Source: Opitutales bacterium
GTDB taxonomy: Bacteria > Verrucomicrobiota > Verrucomicrobiia > Opitutales > JABSRG01
Reading direction: 5' to 3'
Assembly: GCA_028280845.1 (NCBI GenBank)
Contig: JANQKZ010000001.1
Span: 1 to 64,000, forward strand
DNA length: 64,000 bases
Within the stretch, counting starts at the first letter, position 1. Every line of letters starts with the position of its first letter. Shown here piece by piece: positions 35,891-44,617 of the stretch. Made by a program: the position numbers and the translations under genes. Below the pieces are notes generated by a model. The model did not search any database and was not told the DNA's origin. It saw only the letters and a program-made list of their open reading frames with translations.

Positions 35891-36335
35891 GTGCCTGGCT
35901 GAGGCTGGGGCTTTGCGGCTGACGGCCGAACCGATTGGCGAGGACCGAGACCGATTCGGGTGGGGGGGCGAGTAGAGCGATTGCCTCTGCTATCACCGAG
36001 CTGGATGTAGACGACCCCGTGTTGATTGACCGGTCGATCCTGAATGAGCGGCCAGGACTTCCGGTAGTTGTGGTGGTGGCCAACTGCGATGTGTTGGAGG
36101 CCCCGGACGCCCTCCAGGGAAAACTGATCTTTTCAGGCGGCAACGTGACGAAGATGGTTTAACCCGTGGAACTCATCTATAACCTTTAATCCTTGGCGCT
36201 TCCCTAAGCCATTCTCTCATTAATGGTGACCTTGCATGCAGTGGCTTTGAATTAAGCGGTGTGGATACATCCTTCGACGATGCCCTGGCCCCCGGTCCTC
36301 CATATTCCCCCTTATGCAATGGAACGCTACAGATT
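35891..36335. other. Gap with an unassigned open stretch
   Basis: A plus-strand frame opens at TTG 35935 (MARTETDSGGGASRAIASAI) and ends at 36162; the minus strand is also open across it. Neither translation matches a family that I know, and the minus version is a Ser/Thr-rich sequence typical of an antisense artefact. From 36163 to 36335 nothing is visible. Confidence 0.35.
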
Positions 36336-38525
36336 CTATGTGTTTCCACCCAAAGTAATGGCCAGTGAAAATAAGAGGAGTACGGCAAACACAAATCCCA
36401 GGGATAAGAGAAATCCAATAGCGTCTTCCCTGGTCCACTTATAAAATTCCCAATGTGCATTTGGGTATAGTAGGTTGTGTTGAGTTAAGTTTGGATTATC
36501 GTAGGCATGCTCAAGATTACCTTTGTCGGATTCAGGTCCTTTCCGGCTCACCGGGGTTCGCATTTTCAGAAAAAACCGGTGCCCAATAGTCTCAGGGTCA
36601 CTCGGGAAGACTCGAGATATCCCAAACATAATAAGGAAGGGAAATAGCAATCGAATCCATAAGCGGATCGATTCGTTCAAGGCATATGGGAACTTTTCTA
36701 ATGGAATGCCAATCCACTTGAGAAAAACCATCTCCAGATAAAGATATCCACCTCCAAAGCGATTGCCGCTCTGATCAATTTTTATGCCCTTGGACCAGTA
36801 AATTCCTTTTGGCTCGATAAAATTCGTTTTTATGAGGGTTTCTCCTATCTCAATGGATCGGGGTTTCTCCAATCCACTTGGCCTCTCCCTTTCCTCCCAG
36901 CTGCGGATCCGTGCCTCCTGGTTTTCCGCATCGATTGGTTTGGCTATAAAACTGTGTTCGATAACCTGGGCTTGAGTCGTGAGATGCAATGAGCCGGTAG
37001 TTCGGAGGCCTGGAAAAAGGCTTGGGAGTATCAATGGTGCTAAGTAAAAGACAAACAATGCAGACCAGATGGATATCCACGCTCCCAATCGGGTTGCTTT
37101 TCTCCATTTTAAGCCAAGCCAAAAGGCAGGAGCGAAAATAATGAAAAACTCCCAGATAAACTTCAATACTTCTAAAATGCGGTCGAATTGTAGCGAAATA
37201 TACGCGGTCATGACTAAAAAAATCGCTCCCGAGATTCGACCAGCCAATACATAGTCACTTTCTGTTTTATCCGGGAATAAGGGGTAGTAGAGGCTTCTGA
37301 CCACGAGTCCCGAGACGGTAAGGGTCAAGCAGTCCGCGGTCGACATCAACGCTGCTATCATACAGGCCAGCATTAGACCCACCAGCCCCAGTCCAAGGGG
37401 CCCCAACAATTCTCTGGTAGCCACTCCCCAGACATAATCGGGATTCGCCAGTTTATCTGAAAACAAGACAACTGCAAAAAGAGCAAAAACCCCCCACAAG
37501 ACCGTGAGGACGCGCTTCAATAAGGTGCCTGCTACAAATCCAATTCTGGCGGCTAGCTCATCTTTAGCGGCTCCAGCTGTTACGAGCTGGTTGGGTTGGG
37601 TGACCACGGTGATTCCTGAAACAACGGAAACAGTAAGAATATAATACCATGTGAAATCAACGGTGTCCGGAGATCCGAGTATCCTGAAATAACTTTCGGG
37701 TAATCGATCATGCAAATGGGAAAAGGCTTGGAGAATGCCTTCACCTCCGTAGTGATCATTCACCCTGGCCCAGACAAAGGGCAGCAATATGAGGGATAAA
37801 AGAATGATGCTGATCCCCTGGATCAAGTCCGTATAGAAGGCCGCTCTCAGTCCACCCATGACTGAATAGAGGATCAAAGCCAGACAAATGGTCCAAACCA
37901 GGATTCTATCATCAATATGGGAGAATAAGGTTCTTGGTTGGGCCTGGCTCAATTGAATCAACCGCTCCTTTTCTCCAGGTGAAAGAAATTGGGGCCCAAT
38001 CAACTCCAGGTTCCGGAGTTCTTGTGCGCTTTCAAACTCTATCCGTTCTTCCACAGTCAACTCATGAAGCGTTTTGGGAGACATACCCTGTGCGGTCCGG
38101 GCCACTGCCAAAAAGCCGACGGATAAAAGCCCGGCCATCCCTACCGTGGCCACCACCGAATACATGGCCGCCATTCTCCTGGAATTATAACGGTCAACAT
38201 AATAATCCGCCATGGAATAGATACGCATTCGTCGAAGTAGAGGGGCGGTTAACCAGAAAAAGGGGGTAACGAAGAGGAGCAGTAATGAGCTCCAAATACC
38301 ACTCGCCCCATTGTTGTAGACGGTTGTGGCCACCCCCGCCGGTCCGTCAGCCGAGGTGGATTGTCCAAAGCTGCCAAAAGTGGAAAAGAGTTTTCCGAAT
38401 TTCCTCCCTCCCAGGAGGAAATCTTCCTGATTATGAATCCCCCGGCTGGTCCAAATTCCAATTGAGACGATCAGCATGAAATTCAGGAACAGGATAACGA
38501 GGTCTGGAATAGTGAAACCGTACAT
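36336..38525 (-). CDS. Sodium:solute symporter, long form
   Basis: 729 aa, longer than most family members. Begins with TM1 (IPDLVILFLNFMLIVSIGIWT) and the signature NQEDFLLGGRKFGKLFSTFG, then QSTSADGPAGVATTVY. Around 14 or more membrane spans. Insertions occur in two loops: residues about 150-200 (charged, AQEL RNLELIG region) and about 520-640 (extramembrane loop between late spans). A hydrophilic stretch (DPETIGHRFFLKMRTPVSRK) precedes the last span. Probably imports the product of the GH28 enzyme encoded next to it on the same strand, 109 bases away. The substrate is inferred from context only. Confidence 0.87.
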   Translation of the reverse strand: MYGFTIPDLVILFLNFMLIVSIGIWTSRGIHNQEDFLLGGRKFGKLFSTFGSFGQSTSADGPAGVATTVYNNGASGIWSSLLLLFVTPFFWLTAPLLRRMRIYSMADYYVDRYNSRRMAAMYSVVATVGMAGLLSVGFLAVARTAQGMSPKTLHELTVEERIEFESAQELRNLELIGPQFLSPGEKERLIQLSQAQPRTLFSHIDDRILVWTICLALILYSVMGGLRAAFYTDLIQGISIILLSLILLPFVWARVNDHYGGEGILQAFSHLHDRLPESYFRILGSPDTVDFTWYYILTVSVVSGITVVTQPNQLVTAGAAKDELAARIGFVAGTLLKRVLTVLWGVFALFAVVLFSDKLANPDYVWGVATRELLGPLGLGLVGLMLACMIAALMSTADCLTLTVSGLVVRSLYYPLFPDKTESDYVLAGRISGAIFLVMTAYISLQFDRILEVLKFIWEFFIIFAPAFWLGLKWRKATRLGAWISIWSALFVFYLAPLILPSLFPGLRTTGSLHLTTQAQVIEHSFIAKPIDAENQEARIRSWEERERPSGLEKPRSIEIGETLIKTNFIEPKGIYWSKGIKIDQSGNRFGGGYLYLEMVFLKWIGIPLEKFPYALNESIRLWIRLLFPFLIMFGISRVFPSDPETIGHRFFLKMRTPVSRKGPESDKGNLEHAYDNPNLTQHNLLYPNAHWEFYKWTREDAIGFLLSLGFVFAVLLLFSLAITLGGNT

Positions 38526-38634
38526 GGAAGATGCGGGCTTGTGGGGTGCCAGGGATCGAGTTGAAGCTTAAAGTTCCTTTTATCGGGATCAAGATTTGAG
38601 AAACCGGAATACTCGAATGCGAGGAACCAGCCGC

Positions 38635-39951
38635 TCAGGCCCCTCTTCCGTATGGACCGATAAGGGGGCGAGTACACCCCGGGTCGATGGAAACGGTACA
38701 ATTTTCGTAGCTGACATCCTCGGCCCGATGCGAATAAAACCCATATAATCCCACGTCCAGAAAATCCCCCTCTTCACAAGGTCTGAGGTCATACTTCAAA
38801 TTGCCGAAGTGGGTCTTCTGGGAGACCTTCAGGGTTACTTTCTTAAAGCGGATACGGTTCATTTTTTGGGGGCTCGATGATCCTACAAAAACCCCGTTTT
38901 CACTATCGCATTGGATATTTTCAAAAAGAATATCGCTGACTTCACCCACTGAGCCTTGGGTTTTACCTTCAGGGAAACGTAAGCTGCCATCCTTGCTTTT
39001 TTCCGGGGGTCTGGGGTATGCCGTCACATATATGGGTTCAGATTTGCCCCACCAGACGTCTTCAAATAAGCGCCCTTCAATTATGATGTAGCGGAACACT
39101 ACATTTTTAACTATCCCTTCATCGCGGTTTTGGATGCCCAATCCGCGGTTGCTCTTCCGGATCGTGCAATACTCGATCCAAATGTCGGAAATCTCACTGA
39201 TGTTTTCGGAACCCAGCTTGATGCCGCATGAGGTCGACACCAATTCACAATTAGAAACTGTAATATTGCTGCAAATCCCATAATCGGAATATTCACGTCG
39301 GTTCTTGAAGCATATGCAATCGTCACCGGACTCGATTAAACAATTTTTTACCACAGCATTGCTGGTATGATTAAAGTCGATTCCATCGCTATTTCGAATT
39401 TTCAGATTGTTTCTAATCTCGAGGTCACTGACTTCTACACCGTTGCATCCGATAAAGTGGAGCCCCCAGTAAGCTGCGTCTTTAAAGGTGACATGCTGTA
39501 TTTTAATATCTTTACAGTTTTCCAGGACTAGTAAATGGGGGCGGGGATCTATGGATTCAAAAGGTTTGAGCTCGAAGGCGTCTCGTAATTCCTTGCCCAT
39601 AAAAGCAATGCCGTTGCCATTGATTTCTCCCTCACCAGTGATCCGGATATTCTGGAGATTTTTTCCTCCGATCCATATGGAGCCCTCTTTGAAATTGTCG
39701 CGAAACGCACTGCGGTGGTAGTATGATTCGTCAGGATGTGCCAGAATCGTGGTGTTTATGCCGACATAGAGTTCCAAGTTACTGACTAGATCAAAGGGAC
39801 TGGCGAGGAAGGTATGATTGGGGGGAAAAACAACTTTGCCCCCCCCGTGGGCCTTGCAGGATAGGAGTGCCTCTTGGATGGCCGGCCCGTCATTGACTCT
39901 TCCGTCACCGACAGCTCCAAAATTAAGAACGTTAAAAACCATGGATTCCAT
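38635..39951 (-). CDS. GH28 glycoside hydrolase without signal peptide
   Basis: 438 aa. A right-handed beta-helix enzyme of the polygalacturonase superfamily: VLNFGAVGDGRVNDGPAIQEAL at the start, the catalytic region SDGIDFNHTSNAVVKNCLIESGDDCICFKN with the NxD-like and DD carboxylates, and the following STSCGIKLGSE. No signal peptide is visible, so it probably acts on oligosaccharides inside the cell after uptake, as some GH28 exo-acting or unsaturated-uronide enzymes do. It lies upstream of the symporter on the same strand and near the LacI gene, forming a compact pectin-type or related uronide locus. Start could also be the Met three residues inside (39942). Confidence 0.87.
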   Translation of the reverse strand: MESMVFNVLNFGAVGDGRVNDGPAIQEALLSCKAHGGGKVVFPPNHTFLASPFDLVSNLELYVGINTTILAHPDESYYHRSAFRDNFKEGSIWIGGKNLQNIRITGEGEINGNGIAFMGKELRDAFELKPFESIDPRPHLLVLENCKDIKIQHVTFKDAAYWGLHFIGCNGVEVSDLEIRNNLKIRNSDGIDFNHTSNAVVKNCLIESGDDCICFKNRREYSDYGICSNITVSNCELVSTSCGIKLGSENISEISDIWIEYCTIRKSNRGLGIQNRDEGIVKNVVFRYIIIEGRLFEDVWWGKSEPIYVTAYPRPPEKSKDGSLRFPEGKTQGSVGEVSDILFENIQCDSENGVFVGSSSPQKMNRIRFKKVTLKVSQKTHFGNLKYDLRPCEEGDFLDVGLYGFYSHRAEDVSYENCTVSIDPGCTRPLIGPYGRGA

Positions 39952-40239
39952 CTCAGGACAGGGTAAACGATAAATTTATAAAAAGAGCAGAATCCGCCTG
40001 GATCTGATGATTCTGCAAATTATTCCCTTCCTCTATGAATGTTGCGCCTATCCTTAGCCCATTCGTCAAATTGACTCAAAGGACTCAGGTCTGAAGGCAG
40101 GGAGAAGTTCGAAATTGTTTCAATGATCATACCTTGAAAATCCTATTCGCAAGAGATTCTACCTCGCATAGTATGCCGTGTTAATCCATGGATTTCTATT
40201 GCTCAATAGGTTTGCTTCAGGAAAAATTCTAAGCGTTAT
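39952..40239. promoter_or_regulatory. Divergent promoter region of GH28 and LacI genes
   Basis: 287 bases. At its right end, TTCTAAGCGTTATAT (40227-40241) overlaps the LacI start codon and recurs exactly at 44376-44390. An AT-rich stretch around 39971-39985 may hold the GH28 promoter. No other gene is visible. Confidence 0.55.
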
Positions 40240-40241
40240 AT
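40227..40241. promoter_or_regulatory. Candidate LacI-family operator half-site at own start codon
   Basis: TTCTAAGCGTTATAT overlaps the ATG of the LacI gene (40240). The same 15 bases occur at 44376-44390 as part of a perfect inverted repeat upstream of the TonB receptor. Position and sharing suggest autoregulation. Confidence 0.6.
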
Positions 40242-41316
40242 GACTGAAAAACCCGTTACTCTGCGAGAAGTCGCCAAGTCATTGGGGCTATCAACCTTCA
40301 CTGTTTCAGCGGCACTGAAAAACAATCCCCGGGTAGCTGAAAAGACTCGTGAAAGGGTTCACCAAGAGGTACGACGGTTAGGGTATAACCCCAATCCAAT
40401 CTTATCGTCAGCCCTCTCGGCGGTTCGGCGTGCGAATATCCACGCTTTTGAGGGCACCCTGGCGGCCATAGACCTCAGCGAAGATGGAAGTTCAGAGCCA
40501 TTATTATTCCACCGGGAAGTACTCATTGGGGCCCGCCAGCGGGCGGAGGAATTAGGCTTCAAAATGGAGGTTTTTTGGATAGGCGAAGGAGACCATACAC
40601 TCAGCCTAAAACGTTTGGGTGGTGTTCTAAAAGCTCGAGGCATTCAGGGAGTATTGATTCTTCCGCTCAATACTGCGCAGGATTTCAGCGGATTTGATTT
40701 TTCCGGCCTCTCCGCGGTTCAAATGGACCATTGTTTGATTAAGCCTCACTTGGATACCATCCTGCCAGACCATTATATTTCAATGGTAAACGCCCTGAAT
40801 TATTTAAGGAAAATTGGGTATGAGCGTGTGGGTTTATGCATAGAAGATCGAAGGGATCGTCGCATAAAAAACAAGTGGAGTGCTGCTTTTAATACCTACG
40901 TGCGGCAGTACTCCAAACAAAATGAGATAGAACCTCTCATCGGAAAAGTGTTTACGAAAAAAAAGGTCCTCCATTGGTTTAAAAAAAACCAACCCGATGT
41001 CATTATATCCGATCAACAGGTAATGGTGGATTGGTTAAGGCAAAGTGGGTATCAGGTGCCGGATGAGGTTGGATTTCTCCGGCTAAACCATTCGGAACGC
41101 TCAGCTCCCTGTGCAGGGCTGGACCTGAATCCGCAGCGCCTGGGTGCGACTGCCGTGGAGGAATTGGTTGGCCAATTGCATCGATACGAAAAGGGGGTTC
41201 CCGATTATGTAAAAACGACCACGATTGAAGCCTCTTGGATCGATGGGCCAACCTTAAATAATCCTCGAATCCAAAAGAAGAGAGCAAAGAACAAAAAAAA
41301 GAAGAAGAGAACCTGA
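40240..41316 (+). CDS. LacI-family transcriptional regulator
   Basis: 358 aa. N-terminal helix-turn-helix TLREVAKSLGLSTFTVSAALKNNPRVAEKTRERV with the hinge RRLGYNPNPILSSAL, then a periplasmic-binding-protein-like sensor domain (about 65-335: LIGARQRAEELGFKMEVF, RLGGVLKARGIQGVLILPL). The C-terminal 18 residues are almost all Lys, Arg and Asn (KKRAKNKKKKKRT). LacI regulators respond to a sugar and normally repress. Sits between the divergent GH28/symporter genes and the convergent TonB receptor gene; a candidate operator is shared by its own start and the receptor promoter. Confidence 0.93.
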   Translation: MTEKPVTLREVAKSLGLSTFTVSAALKNNPRVAEKTRERVHQEVRRLGYNPNPILSSALSAVRRANIHAFEGTLAAIDLSEDGSSEPLLFHREVLIGARQRAEELGFKMEVFWIGEGDHTLSLKRLGGVLKARGIQGVLILPLNTAQDFSGFDFSGLSAVQMDHCLIKPHLDTILPDHYISMVNALNYLRKIGYERVGLCIEDRRDRRIKNKWSAAFNTYVRQYSKQNEIEPLIGKVFTKKKVLHWFKKNQPDVIISDQQVMVDWLRQSGYQVPDEVGFLRLNHSERSAPCAGLDLNPQRLGATAVEELVGQLHRYEKGVPDYVKTTTIEASWIDGPTLNNPRIQKKRAKNKKKKKRT

Positions 41317-41470
41317 TGACTAAGCCCAATCAATCAGGGTGGCCAACCGCGTAACATGCCCATTGATAGTACCTCTGGTATGGGGGTATGGCTTACTCCC
41401 ACATGGCTCCTGTTTCTACCTGGAAACGGGAGACAGCCCTAAAACTCTGTTTTGCAAGCCGTGCAAGAAA

Positions 41471-41498
41471 TTGGCCTCTCCCAAATGGGAGAGGCCAA
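41471..41498. terminator. Bidirectional intrinsic terminator hairpin
   Basis: TTGGCCTCTCCCA (41471-41483) and TGGGAGAGGCCAA (41486-41498) form a perfect 13-bp stem with a two-base loop, located between the convergent LacI gene and TonB receptor. On the minus strand it is followed by TTTC. A second small hairpin AAAACCA/TGGTTTT with a T run lies at 41502-41519. Confidence 0.85.
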
Positions 41499-41524
41499 AA
41501 GAAAACCAGTTGGTTTTTTCCAAA

Positions 41525-44254
41525 TTACAGTTGGTAGTTTAATCCGGCAAAAATGGTTGTACCTGCCGTGGTTACATTATAAAGGCGACGAGCGCTGTCT
41601 GAATATTGTTGTTCGGTCGTATCGGTGAGGTTGATTGCGTCCAAGGTAAGTTTGAGTCTTGGAGTTACCTGGTAAAAGGCGGAGAAGTCCACATAGGTTG
41701 TGGATTCATATCCCCGCATATCCTCATCTGTGCCAACCGGGGTGGCATTCAGAATCCAATCGCTGCGATAGTTTGCCGATATACGAGCACCCCACTTATT
41801 ATTTTCGTAATAAAAGGTAAGGTTTCCAAGCGTATCCGACATGCCTTCGAGTGAATTGACTCGTGATATCCCTTGTTCTTGTTCTGTGGGGGACGCATAG
41901 TCCAATTCGGAGTCCACTAAGGTGAGGTTTGCCACAACGCCGAAACCATCGACAGGGAGAAAGGTGAGGTCGGATTGGATACTGAGTTCCACTCCCGAAA
42001 GCGTGGCATCCTCATAGTTCACCGGGCGAGTATACTCACTGATAATCGTGTCGGGAGTCAGTCCGGGAAGTAAGTCGACAGGAAGACCGGTTTCGCTATA
42101 GGGCACGTCTACCGCCGTTTCGCTTCCAATGAACCCGGTTATATCCTTGTAGAAGAAACCTATGGCCGCGTAACCGACATTCCCAAAATACCACTCTAGT
42201 GCCAGATCGATATTTTTTGATTCGTAAGGATTTAAGGCGGGATTCCCTGTAGATACGGTATACTCTCCGTTATTTTCGTCAATATCGCCATCTACCCTTA
42301 AGGCACTAAGCGTCGGCCGGTTAATGTTTTCCGAGGCGGCAAACCGGAGATTAATATTGGGGTTTAATTCCAACACCATATTCAGGGCAGGAAGAATATC
42401 ATCGTAGCTTTCTTCTACCTCGACTCGTCCTACGTTGGACACTCCGGAGGACGTGATCGTAGTGTTGTAATGGCGGATCCCAATATCTCCACGGAATGGC
42501 AATACTCCGATCTTGTAATCCCAATCGTATTGAAGGTAGGCGGCGAAGGTTTCCTCCTCCACCCCATAGGTGTCTCTTGGATCCAACTCCTCTCGATCCA
42601 ACCCATAGTGGGCCATCACGCGATCCCAATCCGCGATCAACCAATCCTGGTCTTTGTGGTCTCTGAAAACGGTTGCATAGGGAGACACGTCATCGTCTAC
42701 CTCACCCGACTGAAATTCTGAGCGTAGCACATTGTCTCGTCGTTCAGTAAATCCTTCATTTTCGAACCTGCGGCTTGAAACTCCTAATTTAAGGTTGGAA
42801 GAGAGCGTTAAACTGTAGTTGAGATCCGCTTTAATCGTATCGAGTTTCGACGATTGATAGTCTTCTCGAAAATCGAACTCGTGAGCACGCCAATTTGAAG
42901 GGCTGGTCGTATCAAATCCGTAAGTATTATACCCATAATATTGTTCTCGTGAATAGTCCGTGATAATATCACCAAATGTTTCCGTATAGAATTTGTCGCT
43001 GATGGGTATATTGTAGTCAGAAGTTTCGGTCCCTACTAAGAATTTGAATAATAGACGGTCGGTGGGCCGCCAATCCACAGACAAGACCCCCTGGGTAAAC
43101 TCATTTTCGGCAGTTTGTCGCCGGGTTTCTGTAGCCAGGTTTGCTCCGCTGACATCCGAATACACCACTTCGTTATTTCCATTCAGTCGGATTTCATTGA
43201 TCACTGAATTCGGATAGGTGACGCCCGCTACGGTGGTTCCACCGCCCAATAGGGTGGAACTGGAACCTCGAGATGCCAGATGCAGTTCTTCTCGATCCGC
43301 TTTGTATGACCCGTACAGGAGGTCTAAGTTGATAGTAAGGGTCTCCGTCGGAACCCACTGAAACGAACCGGTCAGGCCGAGACGGTCCTGTTGGCTTTGC
43401 CAGTTGGATAAACGATTCCCTCGAGCCCAGCGGGATTCTCCGGCATTGATGATGTCTTGCTGGTTTTGGGGAAGATTGGAGATATCACTCCCACTCGCAT
43501 TTCTCAGTCTCCAACGGTAGGTGTTGTATCCTTGTTCCTCCGTGTCACGGCTGGAATAGGCAACAGAGAGCAAGGCCCCGAAATTTTTCCAGGTTTGCCC
43601 CACCTGTCCGGCTACCCGCGGCTGAAAGTCACTAGTTTGACTGTTCGTTCCAGCTTGAACGGATAAGGCGGCGGAAGGGTCATCTTTGTCATAATCGAAA
43701 TTCTTGGCGGTAAATAATCCGATCGTGCCGGCCAATCCGCCTTCATTCTGCTCAGCCGAAAAGGATTTATATACATCGACCCTGCTGAACAACTCGGATG
43801 CAAAAAGATTAAAATCAAATGCCCGGTCCCGGGTTGTCTGGCCTCGGCTGTCTTGGGGGGAGTCTACGTTTCCGAGAACTTCCATCCCGTTCAGTTGAAC
43901 CCGTGTGAAATCCGGGCCCAATCCCCGTAGCGAAACACGGCGACCTTCTCCCGCTTCACGGTTAATGGCCACTCCTGGTAAACGTTGCAGGGATTCCGCG
44001 AGGTTTAAGTCGGGAAATTTTGCGATATCCTCCGCGATAATTGAGTCCTGGACCGCGTTAGCTTCCCGTTTGATTTCACGCGCTTGAATCAGTGACCCTC
44101 GGATTCCTGCAATGACGAATTCATCCAGGGTCTCGATATCGTCATCACTATTCAGGTTGTTGGTTTGTCCGCTTATAGAGCTAAAGGAAAGGCACGCCAG
44201 GGCGAGGATTCCTGATATTTTACTGGTCCAGCTGCTTTTTATTTTGCGTTCCAT
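41525..44254 (-). CDS. TonB-dependent receptor (Xanthomonas/Caulobacter type)
   Basis: 909 aa. Signal peptide at the N-terminus (WTSKISGILALACLSFSSISG), then a TonB-box-like ETLDEFVIAG, then the plug domain with EDIAKFPDLNLAESLQRLPGVAINREAGEGRRVSLRGLGPDFTRVQLNGM, the signature of the TIGR01782 group. The 22-strand barrel follows and the chain ends in an aromatic-rich strand (ATTIFAGLNYQL). No SusC-type carboxypeptidase-like domain. It should bring an oligosaccharide across the outer membrane using TonB energy. No SusD is adjacent. The region upstream has a LacI-type operator, so control by the LacI protein at 40240 is likely, with a uronide-containing oligosaccharide as likely ligand (inference). 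Confidence 0.93.
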   Translation of the reverse strand: MERKIKSSWTSKISGILALACLSFSSISGQTNNLNSDDDIETLDEFVIAGIRGSLIQAREIKREANAVQDSIIAEDIAKFPDLNLAESLQRLPGVAINREAGEGRRVSLRGLGPDFTRVQLNGMEVLGNVDSPQDSRGQTTRDRAFDFNLFASELFSRVDVYKSFSAEQNEGGLAGTIGLFTAKNFDYDKDDPSAALSVQAGTNSQTSDFQPRVAGQVGQTWKNFGALLSVAYSSRDTEEQGYNTYRWRLRNASGSDISNLPQNQQDIINAGESRWARGNRLSNWQSQQDRLGLTGSFQWVPTETLTINLDLLYGSYKADREELHLASRGSSSTLLGGGTTVAGVTYPNSVINEIRLNGNNEVVYSDVSGANLATETRRQTAENEFTQGVLSVDWRPTDRLLFKFLVGTETSDYNIPISDKFYTETFGDIITDYSREQYYGYNTYGFDTTSPSNWRAHEFDFREDYQSSKLDTIKADLNYSLTLSSNLKLGVSSRRFENEGFTERRDNVLRSEFQSGEVDDDVSPYATVFRDHKDQDWLIADWDRVMAHYGLDREELDPRDTYGVEEETFAAYLQYDWDYKIGVLPFRGDIGIRHYNTTITSSGVSNVGRVEVEESYDDILPALNMVLELNPNINLRFAASENINRPTLSALRVDGDIDENNGEYTVSTGNPALNPYESKNIDLALEWYFGNVGYAAIGFFYKDITGFIGSETAVDVPYSETGLPVDLLPGLTPDTIISEYTRPVNYEDATLSGVELSIQSDLTFLPVDGFGVVANLTLVDSELDYASPTEQEQGISRVNSLEGMSDTLGNLTFYYENNKWGARISANYRSDWILNATPVGTDEDMRGYESTTYVDFSAFYQVTPRLKLTLDAINLTDTTEQQYSDSARRLYNVTTAGTTIFAGLNYQL

Positions 44255-44617
44255 TAGTAGTCGGGAGATTTGATTTTCTGGTTTTTTCTTGCCTAGGAAA
44301 GATAGATTGGGGGGCTCCCCTAAACTAGATAGAGAAAAGCTAAGCTTTTCCTTAAGGTTGATCCAAACAAACGCTTTCTAAGCGTTATATCCCCCGACAG
44401 GAGTTCCATCCCGTTAAACACTCACCCCTGTTTTGCGATGAATGTTTTCATCCAAACTTTTAATACGAAAATTAAATTTAAAAATTGACTTTAATATGAT
44501 CATCTAAAAATGATCTTTGTGGATACAAAACACTCATTCGGGGCTGAGACTAGAACGTAACCTGCCACGAATTGCTCTACACTCTAAACCTATTCAAACT
44601 CACACTTCCCTCTTGTA
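44255..44617. promoter_or_regulatory. Divergent promoter region between two TonB receptor genes
   Basis: 363 bases holding three palindromes: GAAAAGCTAAGCTTTTC (44334-44350), AACGCTTTCTAAGCGTT (44370-44386) and GATCATCTAAAAATGATC (44498-44515). The first two lie nearer the minus-strand receptor, the third about 100 bases before the plus-strand receptor. A possible -35 box TTGACT occurs at 44485. No coding sequence. Confidence 0.65.
44370..44386. promoter_or_regulatory. Candidate LacI-family operator
   Basis: AACGCTT-TCT-AAGCGTT is a perfect 7-3-7 inverted repeat of the size and TAAGCG-like centre found for LacI-family operators, 116-132 bases upstream of the receptor start (44254). Its right part with the flanking bases is repeated at the LacI gene start. 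Confidence 0.7.

Noticed and set aside
35544-36143. 199-residue minus-strand ORF behind asnS
   Set aside because: It is antisense to the asnS end and runs across the 7-base repeats, which generate the Ser/Pro/Arg-rich translation.
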